Assembly (NCBI RefSeq): GCF_000943545.1
Contig: NZ_JTHP01000234.1
Location: 18,911-82,910 of the forward strand
Length of the DNA stretch: 64,000 nt
Direction: 5' to 3'
DNA from: Paenibacillus terrae
GTDB lineage: Bacteria; Bacillota; Bacilli; Paenibacillales; Paenibacillaceae
In this document: positions 54,701 to 60,793 of the stretch, in pieces
Layout: each line of letters begins with the position of its first letter
Position numbering within the stretch: the stretch's first letter is position 1
The notes under the pieces: model-generated
Told to the model about the DNA's origin: nothing
Database searches by the model: none
What the model saw: only the letters and a program-made list of their open reading frames with translations
Position numbers and translations under genes: made by a program

Positions 54701-54757
54701 AATGCCTCAGGAGAAACTTTTGGCAAAACGATAATCGTTGAAGTGAAGGACCGTTAA
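51722..54757 (+). CDS. Secreted multidomain protein: GATase-like, OB-fold, Ig-like and two ChiA-N-like modules
   Basis: Starts at TTG 51722; AGGAGG at 51709-51714 is 7 bases upstream. 1,011 residues. Residues 1-38 form a signal peptide ending near PASA-EG. Residues about 45-345 resemble class I glutamine-amidotransferase-like/ThuA-like folds (VLFDNTHGQ at the start, DYDVFVTAEPN, SIFFIGDHYN). About 530-690 contains an OB-fold-like nucleic-acid-binding segment (VVTLAGTV, FYMQDESGGIYVY). About 720-810 is a bacterial Ig-like (Big_2) domain. The end has two ~90-residue repeats beginning PVLSH(D/N)N, each with a WWGTN motif, similar to chitinase N-terminal beta modules. It is probably extracellular and may bind DNA or polysaccharide; the enzyme activity is unknown. 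Own ribosome site and terminator suggest it is separate from the NRPS cluster. Confidence 0.8.
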   Translation: MGIIRLFASRSFKYATAMVFTLSLYAGAVSSIQPASAEGPADPAPFIAAKVVNENAGKKVLFDNTHGQTAGAADWVIDGGFSDFGQALASNGYDVHELRKSTPITYNDLKDYDVFVTAEPNIPFKQSEQAAMEQYAKAGNSIFFIGDHYNADRNKNRWDGSESINGYRRGAWEDPAKGMSAEERSSAAMQGVVSSDWLGSQFGVRFRYNALGDITANQIVEPAQAFGITAGVSNVAMHAGSTLAIIDPAKAKGIVYLPKTNQAWGNAVDQGVYNGGGIPEGPYAAVSKVGLGKAAFLGDSSPVEDATPKYLREETGTKKTTYHGFKEQDDAVLLVNIVDWLSKKENYTSLTDLKSLQLDQPTALLPFEEPQASTEPQAEPWSAPAAGYKWWDQQTYKPGAYGSSTASTQPVYSIVRQDQLPNAEPFQIRITADQLAPNTTISGFSAGIYVAGGNQVAQIQNQDGTWPTSYGYSGAFSLESDSKGHAYKDLTVRIKPGTSGSASLRLRQNGSNLLTQSVVLADVPAQPLPEEGNTVPARIRVAEARSLPAGKVVTLAGTVTTEPGAYGGQAFYMQDESGGIYVYQNQSGFHQGDQVKITATLALYNGELELTDPVAIEKTGEGQLPEALQITELSDANQGQLVELPQAIIRNVADATPVGSLEFDAVSGEVSHHVRVDARTGVTRTSFPYQEGQQVKIKGISAIFKGNYQLKPRGLDDFTAQAGAALQEVKLSLDQTTLNVGDTAVTHLSGTLTDGSKADLSHASVQYASSHESVTLDTYGQIKAEKEGSAEITASVTLDGKTIVSNPVTVTVQKAVAGEVPGKPVLSHDNGQNTGLKDGDYNITMNLWWGTNGDELKLYENGELIGTQPLKSASPGAQKAVIPVTGKANGTYTYTAELINASGKTVSDPLTVEVTDASPGIPVLSHNNWDGDGNYTVAMSMWWGTNAIQYNLYENGELIDTQELPNQTPQAQSAVTDIQGRKSGTYEYRAELVNASGETFGKTIIVEVKDR

Positions 54758-54762
54758 ATCGT

Positions 54763-54808
54763 AAGAGCATCTATGGACTTTACAGAGTCAATAGATGCTC
54801 TTTTTTTT
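54763..54808 (+). terminator. Strong intrinsic terminator
   Basis: AAGAGCATCTAT (54763-54774) pairs perfectly with ATAGATGCTCTT (54791-54802) and is followed by a run of T to 54808. It ends the secreted-protein gene. Confidence 0.92.
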
Positions 54809-54867
54809 ATTCAGGCTGTTGCTCCTATGTCTGACCATCGCTTCTCCTAGTGTATATCGGTATTATT

Positions 54868-54892
54868 ACAATAAAGCCCCCGGAAACGGGGA
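54868..54892 (-). terminator. Intrinsic terminator for the small minus-strand genes
   Basis: Read on the minus strand, CCCCG (54887-54891) and CGGGG (54878-54882) form a GC-rich stem with a TTTC loop, followed by GGCTTTATTG. It lies just past the stop of the 45-residue gene at 54902. Confidence 0.6.
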
Positions 54893-54901
54893 CCTGCCCA
54901 T

Positions 54902-55039
54902 TTAAGATTGGGTTGGTTGAGTCGAGAGATTGTCTATATCGGTGGAGCCAAAGAAGAATAAAACAATCAGAATTGTAATGATAACAAACTCTGCAAAATG
55001 CTCTCCATCAAACTCACTTGGCGCAAGCTCACTCACCAC
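54902..55039 (-). CDS. Small single-pass membrane protein, ~45 residues
   Basis: Short gene missed by long-ORF searches. Start is one of two adjacent GTG codons (55039 or 55036); GAAAGGGG lies 6 to 9 bases upstream. After a short acidic N-terminus (SELAPSEFDGEHF) comes a hydrophobic segment (FVIITILIVLFFFG), then a polar tail DIDNLSTQPTQS. The pattern resembles the small YjcZ-type sporulation/membrane peptides of Bacillales, but I cannot assign it firmly. Its start is 26 bases past the stop of the 117-residue gene, and a minus-strand terminator follows, so the two probably form an operon. Confidence 0.6.
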   Translation of the reverse strand: MVSELAPSEFDGEHFAEFVIITILIVLFFFGSTDIDNLSTQPTQS

Positions 55040-55065
55040 AAATAACCCCTTTCGTAATCGGCATA

Positions 55066-55419
55066 TTACTTTTGCATTTTCTTTTGAAAGGCTTGTATCA
55101 CTTGATCCAGCGTCATATTCCCGTTATCATTTAAAAATTTCACCATGTTATCAACGTTGGAAGGGTCTGCTGCTAATGTTTTGTATTTTCCCGTTAATCC
55201 CACAAGCAGCGTTGCTTGTCTGTATAAAGTAACGGAATCGACATGTAGCTTTCCTGTTAATAACAGGGCTGCTACGATGATCTCCACATTTTTTCCATGC
55301 AGGGCGGAGAAGATAGCCGAGTTACTATTTAACCCATTTTTCTTTTGTCCGTTGGGGTTAGGGGATGATTTGGATTTTTGATTGCGATTTTGGTTTCCAT
55401 TCTTTCCTAAGGAAGTCAT
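55066..55419 (-). CDS. Uncharacterised 117-residue protein with Asn/Lys/Ser-rich N-terminus
   Basis: I prefer ATG at 55419 because GGGAGGA lies 7 bases upstream on the minus strand; the longer frame from 55470 has no such site. Residues 1-40 are polar and low complexity, rich in Asn, Lys, Gln and Ser. Residues 41-117 look folded and amphipathic helical (AIFSALHGKNVEIIVAALLLTGKLHVDSV, split around the hydrophobic core) and end in a basic tail FQKKMQK. No signal peptide, and I do not recognise the family. The low-complexity start and the small membrane gene behind it are reminiscent of spore-associated proteins, but that is only a guess. Confidence 0.6.
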   Translation of the reverse strand: MTSLGKNGNQNRNQKSKSSPNPNGQKKNGLNSNSAIFSALHGKNVEIIVAALLLTGKLHVDSVTLYRQATLLVGLTGKYKTLAADPSNVDNMVKFLNDNGNMTLDQVIQAFQKKMQK

Positions 55420-55643
55420 TGAATCTTCCTCCCGCCATATGTTGTCCTTGCCATTGCGGGACAAGGACAACGGAACTGCACGTGCTCATTCAAAATGCCG
55501 TTATATTCATATGATATGCGAATCAGAAAGCGTTGGTTACTGTAAGAATAACCCTGTCTGGGTGAACCCGACTCCTATCACCCTGTAATTTCTTTTCGCA
55601 TGTTGGCTCAATATAGAGTAAACTACAATAAAGAAAGCCAAAT

Positions 55644-55674
55644 GCGTTGGTAATCGAATGATGCAAAATGCTGA
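55644..55674 (-). repeat. Intergenic AGCATTTTGCAT element, copy 2 (L half) upstream of greA
   Basis: Bases 55644-55674 match the reverse complement of 61887-61917 with a single mismatch over about 31 bases. The element ends just before the greA ribosome site, so it is in the greA leader or promoter region. Confidence 0.6.
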
Positions 55675-55695
55675 AATAGGAGTTGTAGATAAAAT

Positions 55696-56175
55696 ATGTC
55701 GAATGAAGAAGTTTTGTTGACTAAAGAGGGTTTGACCAAGCTGGAGGATGAGCTTAAGGAACTAAAGACCGTAAAACGCAAGGAACTCGCCGAACGGCTT
55801 AAGCTGGCTATCAGCTACGGCGATTTGAAAGAAAATAGTGAGTATCACTCAGCGAAGGACGACCAAGCGTTTATGGAAACCCGGATTATCATATTGGAGA
55901 AGATGCTGACCAAAGCTCGGGTCGTGGATGAGAGCAGTTTGGATCTTAGAACCGTTAGTATCGGATCGACAGTCATTCTGAATGACATCGAATTTTCTGA
56001 GAAGATGGAGTACAAAATTGTAAGTCCTGCTGAGGCGGACGTGCTGGATAATAAAATTTCCTACGAAAGCCCTCTAGGAAAGGAACTTTTGGGTAAAGAA
56101 GTAGGCAGTATCGTTCATGTGAATGCACCCATGGCTGTCATCAAATACGAACTGCTCGAAATTAAGCTGACGTAA
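55696..56175 (+). CDS. greA: Transcription elongation factor GreA
   Basis: 159 residues, the usual GreA length. Residues 1-75 form the antiparallel coiled coil that enters the RNA polymerase secondary channel; the tip has the acidic pair in GDLKENSEYH needed for stimulating transcript cleavage. Residues about 80-159 are the FKBP-like C-terminal domain (VGSIVHVNAPMAVIKYELLEI). GreA rescues backtracked polymerase by promoting cleavage of the RNA 3' end. TAGGAG lies about 14 bases before the ATG, a rather long spacing. It has its own terminator and appears monocistronic. A copy of the AGCATTTTGCAT element sits directly upstream. Confidence 0.96.
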   Translation: MSNEEVLLTKEGLTKLEDELKELKTVKRKELAERLKLAISYGDLKENSEYHSAKDDQAFMETRIIILEKMLTKARVVDESSLDLRTVSIGSTVILNDIEFSEKMEYKIVSPAEADVLDNKISYESPLGKELLGKEVGSIVHVNAPMAVIKYELLEIKLT

Positions 56176-56180
56176 TCCGT

Positions 56181-56215
56181 TCCCGATTCCCTTTTATGAG
56201 GGGGCCGGGATTTTT
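56181..56215 (+). terminator. Intrinsic terminator after greA
   Basis: TCCCG (56181-56185) pairs with CGGGA (56206-56210), with an inner CCC/GGG stem, followed by TTTTTACTTTTT. Confidence 0.75.
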
Positions 56216-56322
56216 ACTTTTTAATGAGCATAATTTTAGGGCTAAAGCCGCCCCCACCGGAGCGCAGAGTACGCTCCACATGCGAGACAGGGGTTACATA
56301 GTATCTGCTATAACACTGTAAG

Positions 56323-56862
56323 CTAGTCCGTCATTAGAAAACCAGCGTTCTCCAATGCGGCACAGGCTTCATTAATTTTAGCTTCATCAGGGGCATGCAA
56401 GGTATGAAGGTGAATACCTCCGGTCAGCTGGGACAGATAAATCGCTTGGGTGGAGCTGATTTTGCGAATAAAATCGTCCACTTCCTTGCGGGTTCCGACC
56501 CGAATGGGAGCAGTCAGATCACCGTATACGGGATGCTCCACAATAACATCCTGTACACTTACGCCATAGTCGACGATCATCTTTAGTTCCTCTTCTGTCT
56601 GTTCAGGTCGGTGCTTGCACACGATAATACGTGAGGCCGGGGGAGCGGCCTGGCCCGCAGGCTCCATATAAATATATCCTTGGCTCGTCGCAAGAATAGG
56701 CTCTTGGCTAGCTTTTAACAGGGAAATATCCTGTACGATTACTTGTCTGGAGACGGAAGCCCTGCGTGCCAGCTCGCTCCCGGTCAGCGGGGACTCGCTC
56801 TTAAGCCACAGCAGTAGCTGTTCGCGGCGTTCCGTGCCCATCCGTTTTAAAGGTTCAGTCAA
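56323..56862 (-). CDS. niaR: NiaR-family transcriptional repressor of NAD biosynthesis (3H domain)
   Basis: 179 residues. The N-terminal ~60 residues are a winged helix-turn-helix (RREQLLLWLK, GSELARRASVSRQVIVQDISLLK). The C-terminal part is a 3H ligand/metal-binding domain with the conserved histidines in IVEHPVYGDLTAPI, GGIHLHTLHAP and the nearby region. NiaR (YrxA) represses NAD synthesis and niacin uptake genes when nicotinic acid is plentiful. The start overlaps the stop of nifS by 4 bases (ATGA), so the two are translationally coupled. The Bacillus subtilis nad locus likewise has this regulator next to nifS and nadA. The palindrome in the nifS-nadA spacer is the likely operator. Confidence 0.93.
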   Translation of the reverse strand: MTEPLKRMGTERREQLLLWLKSESPLTGSELARRASVSRQVIVQDISLLKASQEPILATSQGYIYMEPAGQAAPPASRIIVCKHRPEQTEEELKMIVDYGVSVQDVIVEHPVYGDLTAPIRVGTRKEVDDFIRKISSTQAIYLSQLTGGIHLHTLHAPDEAKINEACAALENAGFLMTD

Positions 56863-58013
56863 CGGGATAAGCTCCTTTCTTGTCTGCTTGTCAGGTCTGT
56901 TAAAATATCCACCAACACATCCAGATCCCCGGCGGTTGTCGTTTTTCCGAAGGAAATACGGATAAATTGCAATGCTTCACGACTGGATGCCCCAAGCGCT
57001 TGCAAGGCAGGAGAAGGCTCATGATGTCCGGCGGAACAGGCGCTTCCGGTGGATATACAGACACCGCTACGGTTACATTCCAGCATAACATATTGTCCCT
57101 CATAACCGTGAAAAAAACATCCCAGTATATGACTGAGTCTCTCAATCTTATTGTTTTCCTGTGCGGCCAAACGCAATGGAATTGATCTTTCCTGAATTTT
57201 GGTGAAAAAATACTGTCTTAACCTAGCGTATCGTTCCTGATGTAGCTCCATTTGTTTTGTCATCATTTCCGCTGCCGCAACAAACGCCGCAATGCCAGGA
57301 ACGTTGACCGTTCCGGGGCGAAACCCGTTTTCATGCAGTGTATCAGGATACACTGGGCGCCACGGCGTTCCCGGCCTGAGAAATACCGCCCCCACACCCT
57401 TGGGACCATACACTTTATGGCTTGATATAGAGATAGCGTCCACCCCCAAGGCTGCTACATCAATGGGAATGTTCCCAAAGGTTTGTACTGCGTCGCTGTG
57501 CAGCACAATCCCTCGTTCCCGTAGCAGGGGAGACAAGTTGGTAAGATCCTGAATAAGCCCGGTTTCCGAGTTGGCGTGCTGTACGGATACAAGCCCGGTG
57601 TCTTCTCTGAGATAAGGTAAGAGATTATCACGGGTGATTCGACCTTCCTTGTCCGGCTGTACAATGGTCAGCTCATAGCCCTGCCGCTCCAGCAAAGCAG
57701 CCAGATTGTACATCGAATGGTGCTCCAGGGCGCTCATGATCCAGTGCTTTTTATGCTGTGGCAGTCCGTTCAGGATGGACTGTACAGCCAGCATGTTAGA
57801 CTCCGTTCCCCCTGTTGTAAAATAAACTCCTTCCTTTTGACCTCCAATCATGTCTGCGATCCGTTGTCTGCTAAAATCCAGTGCATAAGCTGCATGACCG
57901 CCTGCATCATGGAGGCTGCTGGCATTTCCGAACATTTCCTTATTTAATGTGTTATACATATTCAAAGCTTCGTCACACATCGGTGTAGAAGCGGCGTAGT
58001 CCAGATAAATCAT
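56859..58013 (-). CDS. nifS: Cysteine desulfurase, NifS type (sulfur donor for NadA)
   Basis: 384 residues from ATG 58013 (protein MIYLDYAAST); GGGGGAGA is about 8 bases upstream, and the upstream extension to 58049 lacks a site. It is a PLP class V aminotransferase-fold enzyme that takes sulfur from cysteine as enzyme persulfide. Visible motifs: the PLP lysine in SISSHKVYGPKGVGA, the phosphate-binding TGGTESN, HSDAVQTFG, and the active cysteine in STGSACSAGHHEPSPAL. Divergent position to nadA and coupling to niaR indicate that it matures the NadA iron-sulfur cluster, as known for NifS in B. subtilis. The promoter on the minus strand overlaps the presumed NiaR operator. Confidence 0.94.
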   Translation of the reverse strand: MIYLDYAASTPMCDEALNMYNTLNKEMFGNASSLHDAGGHAAYALDFSRQRIADMIGGQKEGVYFTTGGTESNMLAVQSILNGLPQHKKHWIMSALEHHSMYNLAALLERQGYELTIVQPDKEGRITRDNLLPYLREDTGLVSVQHANSETGLIQDLTNLSPLLRERGIVLHSDAVQTFGNIPIDVAALGVDAISISSHKVYGPKGVGAVFLRPGTPWRPVYPDTLHENGFRPGTVNVPGIAAFVAAAEMMTKQMELHQERYARLRQYFFTKIQERSIPLRLAAQENNKIERLSHILGCFFHGYEGQYVMLECNRSGVCISTGSACSAGHHEPSPALQALGASSREALQFIRISFGKTTTAGDLDVLVDILTDLTSRQERSLSR

Positions 58014-58063
58014 GGCTAATCTCCCCCTGCTAAAAATAATTCCATCCAAAAAGCCTTGAGATT

Positions 58064-58093
58064 ATTGTAGGCATGTGTAAATATAAGTGTCAA
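58064..58093 (-). promoter_or_regulatory. Sigma-A promoter for nifS-niaR
   Basis: On the minus strand TTGACA (58088-58093) and TACAAT (58064-58069) are separated by 18 bases, a near-consensus housekeeping promoter. The -35 box lies inside the operator palindrome, which explains how NiaR could block it. Confidence 0.7.
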
Positions 58094-58100
58094 GACACTT
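58085..58100. promoter_or_regulatory. Palindromic operator, likely NiaR binding site
   Basis: AAGTGTC-AA-GACACTT is a two-fold symmetric site, extended imperfectly by TAT/GTA on its flanks. It lies in the divergent spacer between nifS-niaR and nadA and covers the -35 box of the nifS promoter. The regulator gene is in the same operon. Binding by NiaR is inferred from position. Confidence 0.7.
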
Positions 58101-58180
58101 GTAAACATATATGTACACACAGCGCTTGTCTGTTCGTGGGAAGACGGGGCAGACAGCGCAGAGATAATGGAGGGATTCAA

Positions 58181-59287
58181 ATGTCTATGCTTGACGTTTT
58201 ACATGGAAATCGTGGACTCATGCCAGAGTACTACAAGACACTGACGGTTGCTGATATGGAGCAGCGTGTCGCCCAATTGAAGCAAAAATGGGGACAAAAG
58301 CTGCTTATTCCAGGCCATCACTATCAGAAGGATGAGGTTATTCAGTTTGCAGATATAACAGGGGATTCCCTTCAGCTTGCCCAAATGGCGGCACAAAATC
58401 AGGAAGCAGAATTTATTGTGTTTTGTGGAGTACATTTTATGGCAGAAACAGCGGATATGCTGACTACGGATCGGCAAACGGTCGTACTGCCGGATATGCG
58501 AGCAGGCTGCTCGATGGCAGATATGGCGAATATGGAGCAGACAGAACGGGCGTGGAAGCATTTGCAGGAGATGGTGGGCGATACGATCATCCCACTGACC
58601 TATGTGAATTCCACGGCAGAAATTAAAGCTTTTGTGGGGAGACATGGCGGGGCTACGGTGACCTCTTCGAATGCCAAGCAAGTGCTGGACTGGGCGCTGA
58701 AGCAGAAGGAACGCATTTTGTTTTTGCCGGATCAGCACTTGGGCCGCAACACAGCTTATGATCTTGGCATTCCGCTGAATGAAATGGCGGTGTGGAATCC
58801 AATGACCGATCAACTGGAGTCGGACCGTGACCCGGCAGCCGTAAAAATTATTTTATGGAAAGGGCATTGCTCTGTTCATGAAAAATTTACGGTCGAGAAT
58901 ATCCATCGTATCCGTGAGCGCGACGAGAGCATCCGGGTCATTGTTCATCCCGAATGCTCTTATGAGGTTGTTCAGCTTGCAGATTGCGCAGGCTCCACGA
59001 AATTCATCATCGACACGATCCATGCGGCAGAGCCGGGGACAAAATGGGCCGTTGGCACGGAAATGAATCTCGTGCAGCGTATCCGGCAGCAGTACCCCGA
59101 ACAGCAGATTGAATCGCTCAATCCCGATATGTGTCCCTGCCTGACGATGAACCGGATTGATCTTCCACATCTGCTGTGGGCGATGGAGCAGATTGACCGT
59201 GGAGAGCCTGTGGGTGTGATTCGTGTCAACGATCAGGTTAGACAGGATGCTGTGCTGGCACTGAATCGTATGCTTGCTATCCGTTAA
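58181..59287 (+). CDS. nadA: Quinolinate synthase NadA
   Basis: 368 residues. The enzyme condenses iminoaspartate with dihydroxyacetone phosphate to quinolinate in de novo NAD synthesis. I choose ATG 58181 because GGAGGG is 6 bases upstream; an in-frame Cys-rich extension back to 58073 would overlap the operator and has no ribosome site. Motifs: PGHHYQKDEVIQFAD near the N-terminus, cysteines in FCGVHFMAE, AGCSMAD, HPECSYE and MCPCLTMN that include the three 4Fe-4S ligands, and LPDQHLGRNT. nadB and nadC are not adjacent here, unlike in B. subtilis. It is expected to be regulated by NiaR through the shared operator. Confidence 0.95.
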   Translation: MSMLDVLHGNRGLMPEYYKTLTVADMEQRVAQLKQKWGQKLLIPGHHYQKDEVIQFADITGDSLQLAQMAAQNQEAEFIVFCGVHFMAETADMLTTDRQTVVLPDMRAGCSMADMANMEQTERAWKHLQEMVGDTIIPLTYVNSTAEIKAFVGRHGGATVTSSNAKQVLDWALKQKERILFLPDQHLGRNTAYDLGIPLNEMAVWNPMTDQLESDRDPAAVKIILWKGHCSVHEKFTVENIHRIRERDESIRVIVHPECSYEVVQLADCAGSTKFIIDTIHAAEPGTKWAVGTEMNLVQRIRQQYPEQQIESLNPDMCPCLTMNRIDLPHLLWAMEQIDRGEPVGVIRVNDQVRQDAVLALNRMLAIR

Positions 59288-59320
59288 GGGTTTTTCCAGC
59301 CTGTATCTCTATTTAAAGAT

Positions 59321-59349
59321 TAGTCGCTTGCCTGGTTTCGTGCTATAAT
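59321..59349 (+). promoter_or_regulatory. Extended -10 promoter for the small ORF-yidC unit
   Basis: TGCTATAAT at 59341-59349 is an extended -10 box with a perfect TATAAT. The -35 region 17 bases upstream (TAGTCG) is poor, as is common with extended -10 promoters. The AAGGAGGT of the small ORF starts 16 bases after the box. Confidence 0.65.
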
Positions 59350-59379
59350 CGTAGCAACGAATCGAAGGAGGTGAATCCC

Positions 59380-59700
59380 TTGTTTGAGCTTCAGGACCTG
59401 CTCCCCTACTTATTTACGATCGGCTTGCTGTGTACGGTAACCTACGCATATCTCGCTCATTTGCACGGCAATGTGCCCGAGTGCTGGATAGAAGGCGGGG
59501 CCGTGCGGTCGCATGCTTCTCCGCTGATGCCGATAACTGCCCGCGGGCAGGACATGCCTGTCCGGCTGGCACGTCATATCCGGCGGAAGGAAGCGCCGGA
59601 TGAAGACGCGTCAGATTGTTCTCCCTCGTTGAACGATGGCACAGCCAATCAACGAGGAGGAACATATGAAACGATTCAAGGGATTCACCTTTTGGGGTAA
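59380..59700 (+). CDS. Small N-terminally anchored membrane ORF overlapping yidC, candidate MifM-like nascent-chain sensor
   Basis: 106 residues from TTG 59380; AAGGAGGT at 59365-59372 is well placed, whereas GTG 59371 overlaps it. Residues about 7-27 (LPYLFTIGLLCTVTYAYLAHL) form one membrane helix, here split by a few polar positions. A basic stretch (RLARHIRRKEAP) precedes acidic DEDASD at residues 74-79 (59599-59616). The frame continues through the yidC ribosome site and ends 35 bases inside yidC. A 9-bp hairpin sequestering that site begins 8 bases after the acidic stretch. B. subtilis MifM, a membrane-anchored leader upstream of the yidC2 (yqjG) gene, stalls at a similar acidic segment and opens such a hairpin. 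I infer an equivalent role; homology is not proven. It could also be an unrelated small membrane protein. Confidence 0.6.
   Translation: MFELQDLLPYLFTIGLLCTVTYAYLAHLHGNVPECWIEGGAVRSHASPLMPITARGQDMPVRLARHIRRKEAPDEDASDCSPSLNDGTANQRGGTYETIQGIHLLG
59624..59660 (+). promoter_or_regulatory. Hairpin sequestering the yidC ribosome binding site
   Basis: CCTCGTTGA (59624-59632) is the exact reverse complement of TCAACGAGG (59649-59657). The yidC Shine-Dalgarno AGGAGG is 59655-59660, so half of it is paired in the stem. A ribosome paused in the overlapping upstream frame just before 59624 would keep the stem open. Confidence 0.75.
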
Positions 59701-60499
59701 AAAAGAACGGATATTCGGAATTATGGTAGCGCTGGCGGTGGTTATGCTGCTTTCCGGCTGCGGCGCGAATGCTGCGGAGATTAATGCACAGACACCCGGA
59801 TTTTTTAATCATTATGTGGTGTTCCCACTATCCTGGCTTATTCAGCAACTAGCGCAATGGTTTGGCGGAAGCTTTGGACTGGCGATCATGTCATTGACGT
59901 TAATCGTCCGTCTGGCGTTACTACCGCTTATGATGCGCCAAACACGTGCTCAACAGGGGATGAAGCGCAAAATGAGCGCTATGCAGCCCGACTTAGACCG
60001 AATTAAGAAGAAGTACGAAAATAAGAAGGATGCTGCCAGCCAGCAGAGTATGCAGCAGGAGATGATGTCACTTTACAAAGAGCATCAATTTAATCCGCTG
60101 AATATCGGCTGTCTGCCTATTCTCATTCAGCTACCCATATTGAGCGGTATGTACACAGCCATCCGGCTTACCCCGGAATTGGCGTCTCATTCGTTCCTAT
60201 GGTTCCGACTCGGGCAGCCGGACTGGATTTTGGCAATCTTCGTCGCAGTCGTTTACTTGGCACAGGCCAAGCTATCCCAGCTTCAAATGACGGCTGACCA
60301 GCGCAAGCAGTTTGCGATCATGGGATATCTTTCGCCCATTATGATGGCTGTTTTTTCTTTTAATGCGCCTGCTGCCATGCCGTTATACTGGACGGTAAGT
60401 GGTACCTTTTTGCTGCTCCAGTCGCTATGGTTCCGTAGACGCTATCCAACGGAGGAAGCAGAGGATAAGGTTAAGCTTGGAGAAGTTACGCCAACCTAA
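59666..60499 (+). CDS. yidC: Membrane protein insertase YidC/SpoIIIJ family (lipoprotein type)
   Basis: 277 residues from ATG 59666; GAGGAGG ends 5 bases upstream and the earlier in-frame ATG 59636 lies in the hairpin loop. YidC inserts and folds membrane proteins alone or with SecYEG. The N-terminus is a lipoprotein signal with lipobox LSGC, as in Gram-positive YidC. About five membrane segments follow. The groove arginine is in the first core helix (LTLIVRLALLPLMMRQ), followed by a basic cytoplasmic coiled-coil region (MKRKMSAMQPDLDRIKKKY) and CLPILIQLPILSGMYTAI. The short C-terminal tail is acidic. The overlap with the small upstream ORF and the hairpin over the ribosome site suggest translation control. 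A terminator follows. Confidence 0.95.
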   Translation: MKRFKGFTFWGKKERIFGIMVALAVVMLLSGCGANAAEINAQTPGFFNHYVVFPLSWLIQQLAQWFGGSFGLAIMSLTLIVRLALLPLMMRQTRAQQGMKRKMSAMQPDLDRIKKKYENKKDAASQQSMQQEMMSLYKEHQFNPLNIGCLPILIQLPILSGMYTAIRLTPELASHSFLWFRLGQPDWILAIFVAVVYLAQAKLSQLQMTADQRKQFAIMGYLSPIMMAVFSFNAPAAMPLYWTVSGTFLLLQSLWFRRRYPTEEAEDKVKLGEVTPT

Positions 60500-60566
60500 A
60501 AAGAAGATGATGTTTGTTTAATATGGAAATTGCGTTTATATTTTGTAGTATGTAATTTGTAATAAC

Positions 60567-60613
60567 AGGATGCCATTCGAGCCGTTATAAGGCTTGAGTA
60601 GCATCCTTTTTTC
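60567..60613 (+). terminator. Intrinsic terminator after yidC
   Basis: AGGATGC (60567-60573) pairs with GCATCCT (60601-60607); an inner TCGAGCC/GGCTTGA stem extends it, and a T-run follows. Confidence 0.85.
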
Positions 60614-60703
60614 TATGCTTATTGTGGACAATTCGCTTGTGTTATTTTAGTCATTATGAAATCCTTATTGGATAAGTTAATTCTTAAAGTTGGGAGAGGC
60701 TAT

Positions 60704-60793
60704 ATGAAAACTTCAACCACGTCCATTGAATGGTATGAAAATCAAATCAGGGAGGACGGCTGCTATTGCACGAGAAGTATGTTCCTGAGTTAA
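60704..60793 (+). pseudogene. 29-codon frame, likely displaced 5' piece of the YoaP-like gene
   Basis: ATG 60704 with GGGAGAGG about 7 bases upstream opens a frame that reads MKTSTTSIEWYENQ and then CYC before stopping at 60793, in a different frame from the YoaP-like ORF it overlaps. A good ribosome site on a frame that stops at once suggests that this is the original start, separated from the rest by a frameshift or deletion. Confidence 0.4.

Noticed and set aside
54992..55004. Another CTGCAAAATGCTC match to the intergenic element
   Set aside because: It lies inside the small membrane-protein gene and lacks the flanking similarity of the other copies; likely chance.
54930..55232. 100-codon plus-strand frame
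   Set aside because: Antisense to the small minus-strand genes, which have clear ribosome sites, a membrane helix and a terminator; this frame has none.
56260..56278. GGAGCG/CGCTCC hairpin downstream of niaR as a minus-strand terminator
   Set aside because: No T-run follows it in the minus direction; too weak to list.
58073..58180. Cys-rich N-terminal extension of nadA that looked like a metal-binding leader (MCKYKCQDTCKHIC)
   Set aside because: It overlaps the palindromic operator and promoter region and has no ribosome site; GGAGGG sits 6 bases before ATG 58181.
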